Shown here: one piece after another, positions 51,764 to 61,326 of the stretch
Numbering within the stretch: position 1 is the stretch's first letter
Layout: each line of letters starts with the position of its first letter
DNA from: an uncultured Muribaculaceae bacterium
GTDB lineage: Bacteria > Bacteroidota > Bacteroidia > Bacteroidales > Muribaculaceae
Assembly (NCBI GenBank): GCA_910578395.1
Contig: CAJTPZ010000009.1
Location: forward strand, 1 to 64,000
Direction: 5' to 3'
DNA: 64,000 nucleotides
Notes under the pieces: generated by a model
The model's database searches: none
Seen by the model: only the letters and a program-made list of their open reading frames with translations
What the model was told of the DNA's origin: nothing
Made by a program: the position numbers and the translations under genes

Positions 51764-54700
51764 ATGCCAAAAAATTTGATTAAGGTTCTTGCATGCGGTA
51801 TGCTTGCTGCCGGAGGTACTTTTACCGTCCAGGCGCAGTCTACAATAGCTGCAAACCAGCAAGTTTCAGCGTGCACCGGTACTGTTGTCGACTCAGAAGG
51901 CGAGCCGATCATAGGTGCATCCGTTTTGGTCGTCGGTACCTCGTCGGGTACTGCAACCGATTTCGACGGGAATTTTTCAATCCCCAATGTGAAAGCGGGC
52001 AGCACACTTCGCATAACAAGTGTGGGGTTTACGGCTGTTGATGTGAAATGGAACGGTACACCTCTCAACATCGTTCTCAAAGAGGATGCCAAACTTCTTG
52101 ACGAGGTTGTGGCTATCGGTTATGGCACACAGAAGAAAGCTGACCTGACAGGTGCTGTTGGTGTCGTGAACGTGAATGATGCAAAAAAACTACCTCAGAC
52201 TGATATCGCATCGATGCTTCAGGGTCAGGTGCCGGGTGTGTCGGTGCAGACATCCTCGCAGCCGGGCGCTACTGCCAACGTGCGCATCCGTGGTATCAGC
52301 TCATTTAACAACGTGGGACCTCTCTATGTGATCGACGGTCTTATCGTGAATGACGCAAGTAACATCAGCCCTAATGAAATAGAGTCGATGCAGGTCCTCA
52401 AGGATGCTTCGGCGGCAGCTATCTATGGTGCACGTGGCGCCAACGGCGTTATACTCATCACGACTAAGCACGGAAAGAGCGGTAAGCCCACTCTCGACAT
52501 TACCGCCAACTATTCATGGCAGCAGATGCCGAGCAAGATCGAAATGATGGATGCCAACCAGTACATGAAGTACAATGAGCTTGGCTACATCAATGCACAG
52601 ATCGAATGGCCGGCAGCAGCCAACGGTGTTGTTCCGGGTTATATGCTCGCCAATACCGACTGGCAGAAAGCTGTGTTCCAGACCGGTTTCACGCAGGACT
52701 ATAACCTCATGTACACACAGGGGTCAGAGAACATACACAACGCTATAGGAGGTGGATTTCTTGATCAGGAAGGTGTTATAGACGGTCCGAAATACAAGCG
52801 TGCCACATTCCGCGTGAACACCGACGCTACCTACGGTATCCTCACAATAGGTGAGAACGCTACATTCTATTATACCGAGGCAAATCCATGGCAGGGCGGT
52901 TCATTTGCAGGTGCGCTCCAGACTCCGGCGGTGACTCCTGTCTACGATGAGTCGAATGTCGGAGGTTACGGTCACGGCAGTTCCATGTTCCCCCACTACA
53001 TCACCAACCCGGTGGGTAACCAGGCTGCGGTCGACGCCAGAAACACCTCATATCGTCTCGTAGGAAATATTTTTGCCGAACTCAAGTTCCTCAAGCATTT
53101 CACCTATAAATTCAATATGGGTCTCGACGCTGCCTGGAACCGCAATAAGTCCTTGCGTCACTATTGGTCGCTCCGCACCAATGACGACACTTCTCATAAA
53201 GACCTCCTGAGCGAAGCTACGAGCAATCGTTCCACATTCCTTATCGAGAACACGTTGACTTACAATCAGTCGTTTGACAGGCACAACATCACAGCCCTCG
53301 TCGGTTTCACTGCCGAGGATGTCAACTGGCACAGCCTTGGAGCGAGCATCTACGACCAGCAGTACGACGGACTGGCTCAGATTACTCTCGGTACAACACA
53401 GAACAACATGAGTGGTTCCGACGAGCAGCGTCGCATGGCATCGTGGCTCGCACGTGTCGACTACAATTATGATTCCCGTTATTATCTGCAGGTCAACTTC
53501 CGTTCTGATGCATGTTCGAAATTCGGTCTTGCAAACCGTCGCGGTAACTTCCCCTCCTTCTCGGCAGGATGGCGCCCGACACAGGAGGCGTTCTGGGAAG
53601 ATCTCGGAGCATCACACATCATCAACAACATTAAACTCCGTGGCAGCTGGGGTAAGATCGGCGATATGCAGTCGCTCGGAAACTACTCTTATCAGTCGGT
53701 AGTATCATCCTATCAGCCCCTGATCGGTCTTAACAACATGTGGAACTGGTATGGCTTGCTCAATGACAAGATCATTCCCGGCGCTCTCGCTACTACACGT
53801 GTCAATCCCAACCTCAAGTGGGAGACTAAGACAACCACTAATGTCGGTATCGATTTCGAGTTGCTTAACAGCCGCCTGACCGGTAGCTTCGAATGGTTCA
53901 CTTCGACGACTTCCGACCTTCTCTATAATATCAATACGGCTTATGCGACCGGTACTCCGAGCCTCTGGACCAACTATGGCAAGATGCGCAACAGCGGCAT
54001 TGAGTTCAATATCCTGTGGCGTGACATGGCAGGGGAGTTCACCTACTCGGTAGGTGCCAACATCTCGACTGTGCGCAACAAGGTGCTCCGTCTCGGCACT
54101 ACCGATCTCTACGATGCCGGTTCAAGCCGCACTGAGGTAGGCCGCTCGATATCCGATTTCTTCCTTATTCCTATGGATGGCATCTTCCAGTCAAAGGATG
54201 AGGTTTACGCCCACACCACAACTCTTAAGAATGGCAATGTGGTTGTTGTGCAGCCCACAGCTGAGGCCGGAGATATCCGTTATGTCGACACCAACGGCGA
54301 CGGACAGATCACACAGGACGACCGCGTTTACGCCGGATCGCCGCTTCCTAAGTTTGAGGCAGGTCTGACAGCTTCTCTTGAATGGCGTGGCATCGATTTC
54401 AGCATGTTCTGGACTTCGCGCTATGGCAACAAGGTATACAACTCGACACGTGCGGGTATTCTTGCCACTTATGTTAACAGTATGCCGGCCGACTACAAGC
54501 CGTGGACATGGGATAATCCATCCAATGAGGATCCGCGCATGTATGCCAACGCATCCAACAATACAATGGCAAACACCGACCGTTTCCTTGAGGATGGCTC
54601 GTTCCTCCGTCTGAAGAACCTTCAGCTCGGTTACAGCATTCCGACCAATATCTCGAAGCGTTTTGGTGTGCAGCGTCTGCGCATGTATGTCAGCGGTCAG

Positions 54701-54835
54701 AACCTTTGGACAATCACAGGCTACAAGGGATATGATCCTGAGCTGATTTCCACCAATGTGTTCTCGCAGGGTTACGATTCGGGCCAGTTCCCCAACACCC
54801 GCCAGTACAACGTTGGTCTACAGGTTACATTCTAA
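51764..54835 (+). CDS. SusC/RagA family TonB-linked outer membrane transporter 1
   Basis: The 1023-residue protein imports glycans with its SusD partner. It has a signal peptide (MPKNLIKVLACGMLAAGG), a carboxypeptidase-D-like regulatory domain (VVDSEGEPIIGASVLVVGTS), the TonB-box region EVVAIGYGTQKKADLTGAV, and the plug with VRIRGISSFNNVGPLYVIDG and AAAIYGARGANGVILITTK. The 22-strand barrel ends NVGLQVTF with terminal Phe. The frame opens at 51686, but the signal peptide starts at 51764. The N-terminal extension is that of energised SusC proteins. Confidence 0.95.
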   Translation: MPKNLIKVLACGMLAAGGTFTVQAQSTIAANQQVSACTGTVVDSEGEPIIGASVLVVGTSSGTATDFDGNFSIPNVKAGSTLRITSVGFTAVDVKWNGTPLNIVLKEDAKLLDEVVAIGYGTQKKADLTGAVGVVNVNDAKKLPQTDIASMLQGQVPGVSVQTSSQPGATANVRIRGISSFNNVGPLYVIDGLIVNDASNISPNEIESMQVLKDASAAAIYGARGANGVILITTKHGKSGKPTLDITANYSWQQMPSKIEMMDANQYMKYNELGYINAQIEWPAAANGVVPGYMLANTDWQKAVFQTGFTQDYNLMYTQGSENIHNAIGGGFLDQEGVIDGPKYKRATFRVNTDATYGILTIGENATFYYTEANPWQGGSFAGALQTPAVTPVYDESNVGGYGHGSSMFPHYITNPVGNQAAVDARNTSYRLVGNIFAELKFLKHFTYKFNMGLDAAWNRNKSLRHYWSLRTNDDTSHKDLLSEATSNRSTFLIENTLTYNQSFDRHNITALVGFTAEDVNWHSLGASIYDQQYDGLAQITLGTTQNNMSGSDEQRRMASWLARVDYNYDSRYYLQVNFRSDACSKFGLANRRGNFPSFSAGWRPTQEAFWEDLGASHIINNIKLRGSWGKIGDMQSLGNYSYQSVVSSYQPLIGLNNMWNWYGLLNDKIIPGALATTRVNPNLKWETKTTTNVGIDFELLNSRLTGSFEWFTSTTSDLLYNINTAYATGTPSLWTNYGKMRNSGIEFNILWRDMAGEFTYSVGANISTVRNKVLRLGTTDLYDAGSSRTEVGRSISDFFLIPMDGIFQSKDEVYAHTTTLKNGNVVVVQPTAEAGDIRYVDTNGDGQITQDDRVYAGSPLPKFEAGLTASLEWRGIDFSMFWTSRYGNKVYNSTRAGILATYVNSMPADYKPWTWDNPSNEDPRMYANASNNTMANTDRFLEDGSFLRLKNLQLGYSIPTNISKRFGVQRLRMYVSGQNLWTITGYKGYDPELISTNVFSQGYDSGQFPNTRQYNVGLQVTF

Positions 54836-54878
54836 ACAACATCCAATCATTGTCAAGGCAATTATTTAAAGAATTCTC

Positions 54879-56510
54879 ATGAAAAAAAATATAATAAAAG
54901 CACTTGCCGGCCTGCTCATTCTCTCTGGAGCGTCAGCTTGTGGCAACGACTGGTTGTCGCTTTCTGATCCAAACCATTTTACAGCCGACCAGTACTGGCA
55001 GACCGAAGAAGACTTCGAATCGGGACTTGCTGCCGCATACCGCTATCAGCGCCAGAGTGAAGGTGGCTTCGCACGTTGGTATCACCAACTTATGATACTC
55101 CGCAGCGATGAAGGATATTCGACTTCGCCGAACACCACCATTACTTCCTACGGCAACTTCCTTCATGATCCGTATATCGCTAAGAACGAGGCTGCATACA
55201 TTAGCCCATGGCGTGACGCCTATACACAGATATTCTATGCCAACCAGGTGCTTGACGCGCTTAATGCTACCGGAACATCGGTTCTTACCGATACAAAGGC
55301 AAAAGAAATCAAAGGTCAGGCTCTGTTCATACGCGCAAGCGCCTACTGGTGGATGGCATCGCTTTATGGCAAAACTGTGAAACAGACCACGGCTGCATCT
55401 TCCGATGGTCTCGGTGAAGGATTCATGACACAGTATGAAGGTTACCATTTTGCTCTTAACGATCTCATTGAAGCAGAAAAGCTCCTGCCTGCGTCATGGC
55501 CTGCCTCCGACCTCGGACGTGTGACAAAAGGTGCCGCCTATGGCCTTTCATGTCGCCTCAACATGCAGCTTGCCGGCATGTGCAAGCGCCCCGCTTCGAT
55601 AGATCCTGAGGCTGCAAGCCATGCCGCTGAGGAGATGGATTACTGGAATGCCGCCAAGAAAAATTGTGAGGATCTTTTTGCTCTCAACCTCTACAGTCTC
55701 GTTCCCAACTATGTGGATAATTTCACCAGTCTCAACGAGTTCAATTCAGAGTCTATTTTCGAGCTCCCTTACAAGTATACCGGTGCCAATTCCTATGTGG
55801 GAGATTATTCCGGTTTCCATCGTCCGCAGTATGCTGGTCTGTATCTTGCATCTTCGGGTGGCGGTGCATGGGATGACGTCTCGGCACGTGAGTGGGTTCT
55901 CGAAGAGTTCGACAAAGAGAAGGACAAAGATGGAAACACTGATATCCGCAAGCACTATACCCTTTTCTTCGATGATCCCTATGATCCCGATGAAATTCTT
56001 TATCATGGCATGACATGGAAGCAGCTTGACGAGATCAACCATTTCAATAAAAAGTGTTATTGGCGTAAGTACACCCAGCCCGACAGCAAAACCGGATACA
56101 CCGAACGCTATTCGAGCGATGTCAACTGCCGTATGATCCGCCTTGCCGAGATTTATCTCAACTATGCCGAGGTGATGAATGAGCTGAATGACCGCACGAC
56201 AGCTGTGGAATACATCAACAAGGTGCGTCGTCGTGCCAATATGGCCGATCTCAAGGCTACAAGCTTTGCTTCGCGTGATCAGCTTCTTGATCAGATCAAG
56301 CATGAGCGTGTGATGGAACTGGCATCCGAATGCCTGCGCTGGCCTGACCTCGATCGTTGGGGTGACCTCTACACACAGCAGGGTATCAATGAAATCGCAT
56401 CGCGCGACGCCGATTTCCAGACATTCACACTTGGCAAGTCAAACCTTTTCCCGATTCCGCAGCGCGAGATCGACTACTATCCGGGTCTGACTCAGAATCC
56501 AAAATATTAA
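54879..56510 (+). CDS. SusD/RagB family glycan-binding lipoprotein 1
   Basis: The 543-residue surface lipoprotein caps the SusC channel. Lipobox SGASAC (Cys 21) is followed by the SusD N-terminal helical region and conserved KGQALFIRASAYWWMASLYG. The C-terminal SusD domain includes IRLAEIYLNYAEVMNELNDR, INKVRRRANM and DRWGDLY, ending YYPGLTQNPKY. It lies 43 bp after susC 1 and is its pair. Confidence 0.95.
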   Translation: MKKNIIKALAGLLILSGASACGNDWLSLSDPNHFTADQYWQTEEDFESGLAAAYRYQRQSEGGFARWYHQLMILRSDEGYSTSPNTTITSYGNFLHDPYIAKNEAAYISPWRDAYTQIFYANQVLDALNATGTSVLTDTKAKEIKGQALFIRASAYWWMASLYGKTVKQTTAASSDGLGEGFMTQYEGYHFALNDLIEAEKLLPASWPASDLGRVTKGAAYGLSCRLNMQLAGMCKRPASIDPEAASHAAEEMDYWNAAKKNCEDLFALNLYSLVPNYVDNFTSLNEFNSESIFELPYKYTGANSYVGDYSGFHRPQYAGLYLASSGGGAWDDVSAREWVLEEFDKEKDKDGNTDIRKHYTLFFDDPYDPDEILYHGMTWKQLDEINHFNKKCYWRKYTQPDSKTGYTERYSSDVNCRMIRLAEIYLNYAEVMNELNDRTTAVEYINKVRRRANMADLKATSFASRDQLLDQIKHERVMELASECLRWPDLDRWGDLYTQQGINEIASRDADFQTFTLGKSNLFPIPQREIDYYPGLTQNPKY

Positions 56511-56537
56511 TTTCACTTTCAGTTTAGACATACCATA

Positions 56538-57716
56538 ATGAGAAAGATTATATTCTTGGCCGCAGCTGGAGCGCTTTGCACCATGCAGTTAGGTCTCACA
56601 GGTTGTACCGACATGGATGGTGACGGCATCGACAATGTCGAATGGGGCGGATCGACCAATCCTGAGTCAACCTCCTATCGCAACCCGGTGTGGGAGCCTT
56701 CGCTCGAAGGTGGAACCGTGATTGTCACACCCAATAATTTCGTTGCAATCGGCGGCGAGACACAGTGGGCTGTAGGTGTCGATTACTGTTGCCCGACCAT
56801 CCTCTCGACCAATATGATGCAGTGGACTACCAATCAGCAGGTAGCATTCAGTGCGGCAAACCGTCCGGCATGGATTACCGGTCGTATAAATTCACTTTCG
56901 GCCGATCTTATCACCGAGACAACCAAGGTGACAATAACGACCACAACAACAGAGACCGACGAAGAGACAGGTCAGGAAACCACAACGACAACCTCTAAAG
57001 AGGAAGATCGTTCAGCTTCCCGTTACTTCATGGTCTACAGCACCGATAAGGACAATGCGATAGGTGTCGCCAGTTCAGCCGCCGCTCAGGGTCCTTATGT
57101 CGATCATGGCTGTCTGCTCAAAGCGTCGGATCTTGGTGTTGGCACGCTTGCCGATCCGTTTATTGTGGCCTATGGCAACAATGATATATATATCGGTTAT
57201 ACAACCGACAACGGTTCCTACGTGCGCAAGATAGAGTTCCCGTTCACAGTCGATGCTACTTCCTATGCGATGACTATCAACACATCGGGTCTTCCCGTAC
57301 TTGGCGACGCTACCAAGGTTTCATCGGCTTCTTTCAGCAATATCGCCCTGTTCCGCGATGCCGATGGCAATTACATGATATTCGGTGATGTCGACGGTGG
57401 TGTGAACTATGCAGTCGCTTCGGCTCCGACCGGACCCTATACAGCCGGCTCAGGCTCACTTCTCAGCAGCAACGGAGACACTTTCATTGAAGGAGGCAAC
57501 GGATATGAGAATCCGTGTAATGTCATGCGCATTATTCCGTCAAGCAACGGAAACTGCTATGTGGCTTTCAACGCGACTCTCACTGAGACTCCGGCTATGC
57601 CTTCCGGCTATGCACGTGAGCCTATGATGGTAAATCCGTTTAAAATTTCGGGTGGAAAAGTGTCGGCTGCGATCAAAGTGAATTCAGGTTGGACCTCACC
57701 ACGCTTTGTAAGATAA
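56538..57716 (+). CDS. GH43-like propeller lipoprotein with Thr-rich insert
   Basis: The 392-residue protein has lipobox GLTGC (Cys 23) and a propeller-like pattern (YRNPVWEPSLEGG, LSTNMMQWTTNQ, YFMVYSTDKDNAIGVAS, AAQGPYVDHG, LADPFIVAYGNND). This resembles GH43/GH32-type five-bladed propellers. The position of the usual base Asp reads WEPS, so an Asp-to-Glu change is likely. ADPFIV could be the second acid, and FIEGG the third. Residues 127-153 are a Thr/Glu-rich low-complexity insert. It follows SusD 1, where glycan-binding SusE/F-like lipoproteins often lie, so it may be a binding protein or an odd enzyme. The fold is inferred from pattern only. Confidence 0.6.
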   Translation: MRKIIFLAAAGALCTMQLGLTGCTDMDGDGIDNVEWGGSTNPESTSYRNPVWEPSLEGGTVIVTPNNFVAIGGETQWAVGVDYCCPTILSTNMMQWTTNQQVAFSAANRPAWITGRINSLSADLITETTKVTITTTTTETDEETGQETTTTTSKEEDRSASRYFMVYSTDKDNAIGVASSAAAQGPYVDHGCLLKASDLGVGTLADPFIVAYGNNDIYIGYTTDNGSYVRKIEFPFTVDATSYAMTINTSGLPVLGDATKVSSASFSNIALFRDADGNYMIFGDVDGGVNYAVASAPTGPYTAGSGSLLSSNGDTFIEGGNGYENPCNVMRIIPSSNGNCYVAFNATLTETPAMPSGYAREPMMVNPFKISGGKVSAAIKVNSGWTSPRFVR

Positions 57717-57774
57717 ATGACTTGATGCCGGTGTTTGGTTGATTGCACCGGAAGAAGCATACTCTTTTATTAAA

Positions 57775-57818
57775 GACCTTCCCGGTCGTCCTTGTGGCGA
57801 TCGGGAAGGTCATCTTTT
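57775..57818 (+). terminator. Intrinsic terminator of the first sus operon
   Basis: GACCTTCCCG (57775-57784) pairs perfectly with CGGGAAGGTC (57802-57811), followed by ATCTTTTTT. Confidence 0.85.
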
Positions 57819-57871
57819 TTGATAGGAAATTTTGACCAATTTTATAGAGATTTCGAACAGTGGGGTAAATT

Positions 57872-57932
57872 ACTGATATACAGTTTATTACCCCCCCCTA
57901 AACATCCCTGTTTTTTCATGTTTTTAAACATG
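57872..57932 (+). promoter_or_regulatory. Shared susC leader block, copy 2
   Basis: ACTG-N5-CAGT (57872-57884), TTA followed by eight C (57891-57898) and TAAA, then the palindrome CATGTTT-TT-AAACATG (57917-57932). The palindrome centre is 135 nt before the ATG at 58060. The upstream TAAATTACTG is also shared with copy 1. Confidence 0.7.
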
Positions 57933-58059
57933 CCTTTTCGGGAATTTAAGTATTGTTTTAAAAAATAAAAAATGATTAATTGCAGTATGGTTTCATTTTT
58001 CAAGAAAATGTAGCCGTTCCTCATGAAAACCATAAAATCTATATACCAATCGTAGTATT

Positions 58060-61000
58060 ATGTCAAAAAGCCTAATTTCTTTATTTGCATGCGCGGCATT
58101 TATGTCGGGAGGCGGTGCCTCGGTCTATGCGCAACAAAGTGTCACTGATACGCGTCAGGTCTCAGTGTGCACCGGCACGGTTATCGATTCTGCCGGAGAT
58201 CCTGTAATCGGAGCTTCTGTCATAGTCAAGGGAACTTCAAATGGAAATGCTACCGATATCGATGGTAACTTCAGAATACCCAATGTCAGGAACGGCTCGG
58301 TATTGGTTGTGAGTTGTGTCGGCTACAAGCAGGCCGAAGTGCAGTGGAACGGTGAGCCTCTTTCGGTGACGCTTAGCGATAACACCGAGATTCTCGATGA
58401 AGTTGTGGTAGTCGGTTATGGTGTTCAGAAAAAGGTGAATCTGACCGGTTCGGTGTCAAATGTGAATATGGAGAATGCCGATTCCCGGCCGGTGACTACG
58501 ACCGCACAGCTTCTTGCAAACGCATCTCCGGGGTTGCAGGTGATGCAGAACAACGGTATGCCCGGTAGCGAGGGGTTCTCATTCAATATCAGAGGCCAGG
58601 GCACGCTGAACAATTCATCGCCACTCGTGCTTGTCGATGGTATAGAAATGGGGCTTGACAATGTCAATGCCAACCAGATTGCAAGCATATCGGTACTCAA
58701 GGATGCCGCTTCCTGTGCTATTTACGGTAACCGTGGAGCCAATGGAGTAATTCTTGTCACTACCAAAAACGGGTCAGACGGTAAGGTCTCTCTTACCTAT
58801 GACGGCACCTTCTCACTGAACACTCCGTCGAAGATCATACACACTATTGCCGATTACCCGCTATACATGCGTCTGATGAATGAGTCTTCAACCAATATAG
58901 GCGGCAATATACTTTTTCAGGATAATGTCATACAGCAGTGGGAAGACGCGAAGCGTGATCCAAACGGAATTTCGGCTTCAGGATATCCTAACTATGTGGC
59001 ATATCCCAATACCGACTGGTGGGATCATATCTATAATAAAAACTGGATGCAGAAACATTCGCTCAGTGTGTCGGGAAAAGAGAAGCGCACAGGTTATCAG
59101 CTCAACTTCACATTCTTTGACAACCCAGGCATCATGGATAAGAGCGGATTCAAGCGCTATAGCGGACGTGTCAATATCTACAGTGACATTACCGACTGGC
59201 TTCGTATCGGGACACGCACCAACGGCTACGTGATGAATGCCGAAGTCAATGGGCTCGGCGGTTTCTTTGGTTCGCTTGCTACATCCAAGATGATTCCCTG
59301 CACCTATCCGATGTATGACGGTAAATACGGCGCGCCTGAAAATTCAGCTGATGATCCGCAGTCACATAATCCGCTTTGGGACTATCAGACTGTCGACGGT
59401 TTTTCAAAGCGGACAGGCATTATGTCGGCCTGGTATGCTCAGGTCAAATTCCTAAAGCATTTCACTTACCAGTTTGACTTCAATTATCAGCTTCATCAGA
59501 CCGAGAAAAAGACTGCCGGTGTCTCGGTCGGCAAATATTCGTTTTCGATGGACGATTGGAGTACCGGAGCCGATGATCCCTCGACACTCTACACATCCAT
59601 GGACTATGGACGCACAGAGCGTACAAAAATCGACAATATTCTCAATTACAACCAGTCATTTGGGTCGCATGATGTTTCGGCCATGCTTGGTTATGAGGAA
59701 GAGATCTACAACTACCGCACATCCTATGCCCAGAAGCTCGGTTTGACCGACGATAAGATTAATGACCTCAACGCAGGTATCTCTCCGTATTCCATTTCTG
59801 GTTATGGCACCAAGTTCACTTCCCGTTCGTGGTTCGGACGTGTAAATTATGTGTATGCCGGCAAGTATCTGCTGGAGGCAAATTTCAGGCGTGACGGCTC
59901 TTCTCGTTTCGCTCCCGATTGCCGTTGGGGCACATTCCCTTCTTTCTCGGCAGGATGGCGCATGACCGAAGAGTCTTTTTTTCCTGTGACAGAGTGGATC
60001 AACAATCTCAAACTGCGTGCCTCATGGGGTAAGCTTGGCAACAACTCCATAGGCAACTATGACTGGCAGTCGATCTACACCACCGCACAGTATGCCACCA
60101 ATTCAACTCTGAATTCAGGTATCGCGATCACTAACATTGCTAATCCGCTCCTGAGCTGGGAAACTTCGGAAGTTACCAATATAGGTCTTGACTACGGATT
60201 TTTCAACAATCGTCTCAACGGTTCGATCGAGTGGTACAACAAAATTACTTCCGGCATTCTGTATACTCCCGATATGTCTATGACAATGGGCACGGCAGGT
60301 GCTCCGCGTCAGAATATCGCCGAAGTCACCAACCGTGGACTCGAGCTTGAAATAGGCTGGAGCGACCGCATAGGTAAAGTCAACTACAGTGTGCGTGGCT
60401 CGTTTGCCTACAACAAAAACTGGGTTAGCAAATACAAAGGCGAACTGAAGAGAGGGTGGAATGCCGACCACACCGAATATACGACCAATATAGGCGACGT
60501 TTCCACAGGTAGCACGACTCGCGTGATCGAGGGCCACATGATCAACGAGTGGTATCTTCCCAATGTCTATAAGGGATCGGGAAGCTATTTCCATTCCGAT
60601 GGCAAAGTTAACATAAACGGTGGTCCACGTGACGGCATGATCCGTACACCCGATGATATGAAATGGGTTCAGGCAATGGTGGATGCAGGCTACCAGTTCC
60701 AGCCTAACAACAACATCGGCAAGCAGGGGCTGTGGTATGGAGAGTATATCTATGCCGACTCAAATGGCGATGGCATCTACGGCAACAGCTACGATTCGGA
60801 GTTTCAGGGATGTTCCACAATGCCGAAGTATAATTTCGGTCTCTACATGAGTGCCGATTGGAACAACTTTGACTTATCGATGAACTGGGGTGGTGCCGCA
60901 GGTTACAAACTCTATTACTATAGCACAGGCCGAAACGCCTCTACAACTGTCTACGGCTATGCTATTCCTGACGCCATAGCGTATGATCATTATTTCTTTG

Positions 61001-61323
61001 ATCCGGAGAATCCGTCGGATCCCCGCACCAACCTCACATCTGCTAATCCGCGTCTCGCTTACCTCAGCAGCACTCCTTCAAGCGCATCTTCAGCCTTGCA
61101 TCTCGAAGACGCGTCTTTCATCAAACTGCGCAACCTCACCTTTGGCTATACAGTGCCTCAGAATATATCGCATCGTTTCTTTGTAGAGAAACTGCGTGTT
61201 TATTTCTCCGCTGAAAATCTGTTCACCATCACAGGTTTCTCAGGTATGGATCCTGAAATGCGCACTACCGAGGGGTATGCCACTATGCGACAGTATGCGT
61301 TTGGTGTAAACCTGTCATTCTGA
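58060..61323 (+). CDS. SusC/RagA family TonB-linked outer membrane transporter 2
   Basis: The 1087-residue protein has a signal peptide ending VYAQ and the regulatory domain VIDSAGDPVIGASVIVKGTS. The TonB-box region is EVVVVGYGVQKKVNLTGSV, the plug has FNIRGQGTLNNSSPLVLVDG and CAIYGNRGANGVILVTTKNG, and the barrel ends FGVNLSF with terminal Phe. It is clearly a paralogue of SusC 1 in the N-terminus, with a divergent barrel, so it may take a different or larger fragment of the same glycan. Confidence 0.95.
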   Translation: MSKSLISLFACAAFMSGGGASVYAQQSVTDTRQVSVCTGTVIDSAGDPVIGASVIVKGTSNGNATDIDGNFRIPNVRNGSVLVVSCVGYKQAEVQWNGEPLSVTLSDNTEILDEVVVVGYGVQKKVNLTGSVSNVNMENADSRPVTTTAQLLANASPGLQVMQNNGMPGSEGFSFNIRGQGTLNNSSPLVLVDGIEMGLDNVNANQIASISVLKDAASCAIYGNRGANGVILVTTKNGSDGKVSLTYDGTFSLNTPSKIIHTIADYPLYMRLMNESSTNIGGNILFQDNVIQQWEDAKRDPNGISASGYPNYVAYPNTDWWDHIYNKNWMQKHSLSVSGKEKRTGYQLNFTFFDNPGIMDKSGFKRYSGRVNIYSDITDWLRIGTRTNGYVMNAEVNGLGGFFGSLATSKMIPCTYPMYDGKYGAPENSADDPQSHNPLWDYQTVDGFSKRTGIMSAWYAQVKFLKHFTYQFDFNYQLHQTEKKTAGVSVGKYSFSMDDWSTGADDPSTLYTSMDYGRTERTKIDNILNYNQSFGSHDVSAMLGYEEEIYNYRTSYAQKLGLTDDKINDLNAGISPYSISGYGTKFTSRSWFGRVNYVYAGKYLLEANFRRDGSSRFAPDCRWGTFPSFSAGWRMTEESFFPVTEWINNLKLRASWGKLGNNSIGNYDWQSIYTTAQYATNSTLNSGIAITNIANPLLSWETSEVTNIGLDYGFFNNRLNGSIEWYNKITSGILYTPDMSMTMGTAGAPRQNIAEVTNRGLELEIGWSDRIGKVNYSVRGSFAYNKNWVSKYKGELKRGWNADHTEYTTNIGDVSTGSTTRVIEGHMINEWYLPNVYKGSGSYFHSDGKVNINGGPRDGMIRTPDDMKWVQAMVDAGYQFQPNNNIGKQGLWYGEYIYADSNGDGIYGNSYDSEFQGCSTMPKYNFGLYMSADWNNFDLSMNWGGAAGYKLYYYSTGRNASTTVYGYAIPDAIAYDHYFFDPENPSDPRTNLTSANPRLAYLSSTPSSASSALHLEDASFIKLRNLTFGYTVPQNISHRFFVEKLRVYFSAENLFTITGFSGMDPEMRTTEGYATMRQYAFGVNLSF

Positions 61324-61326
61324 TCT

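Larger units (their letters stand above)
57717..58059. other. Gene-free region between the two sus operons
   Basis: No gene is seen. It holds the terminator at 57775-57818, the second shared susC leader block at 57872-57932 and TATACCAATC (58042-58051) 8 nt before the start codon. Confidence 0.6.
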
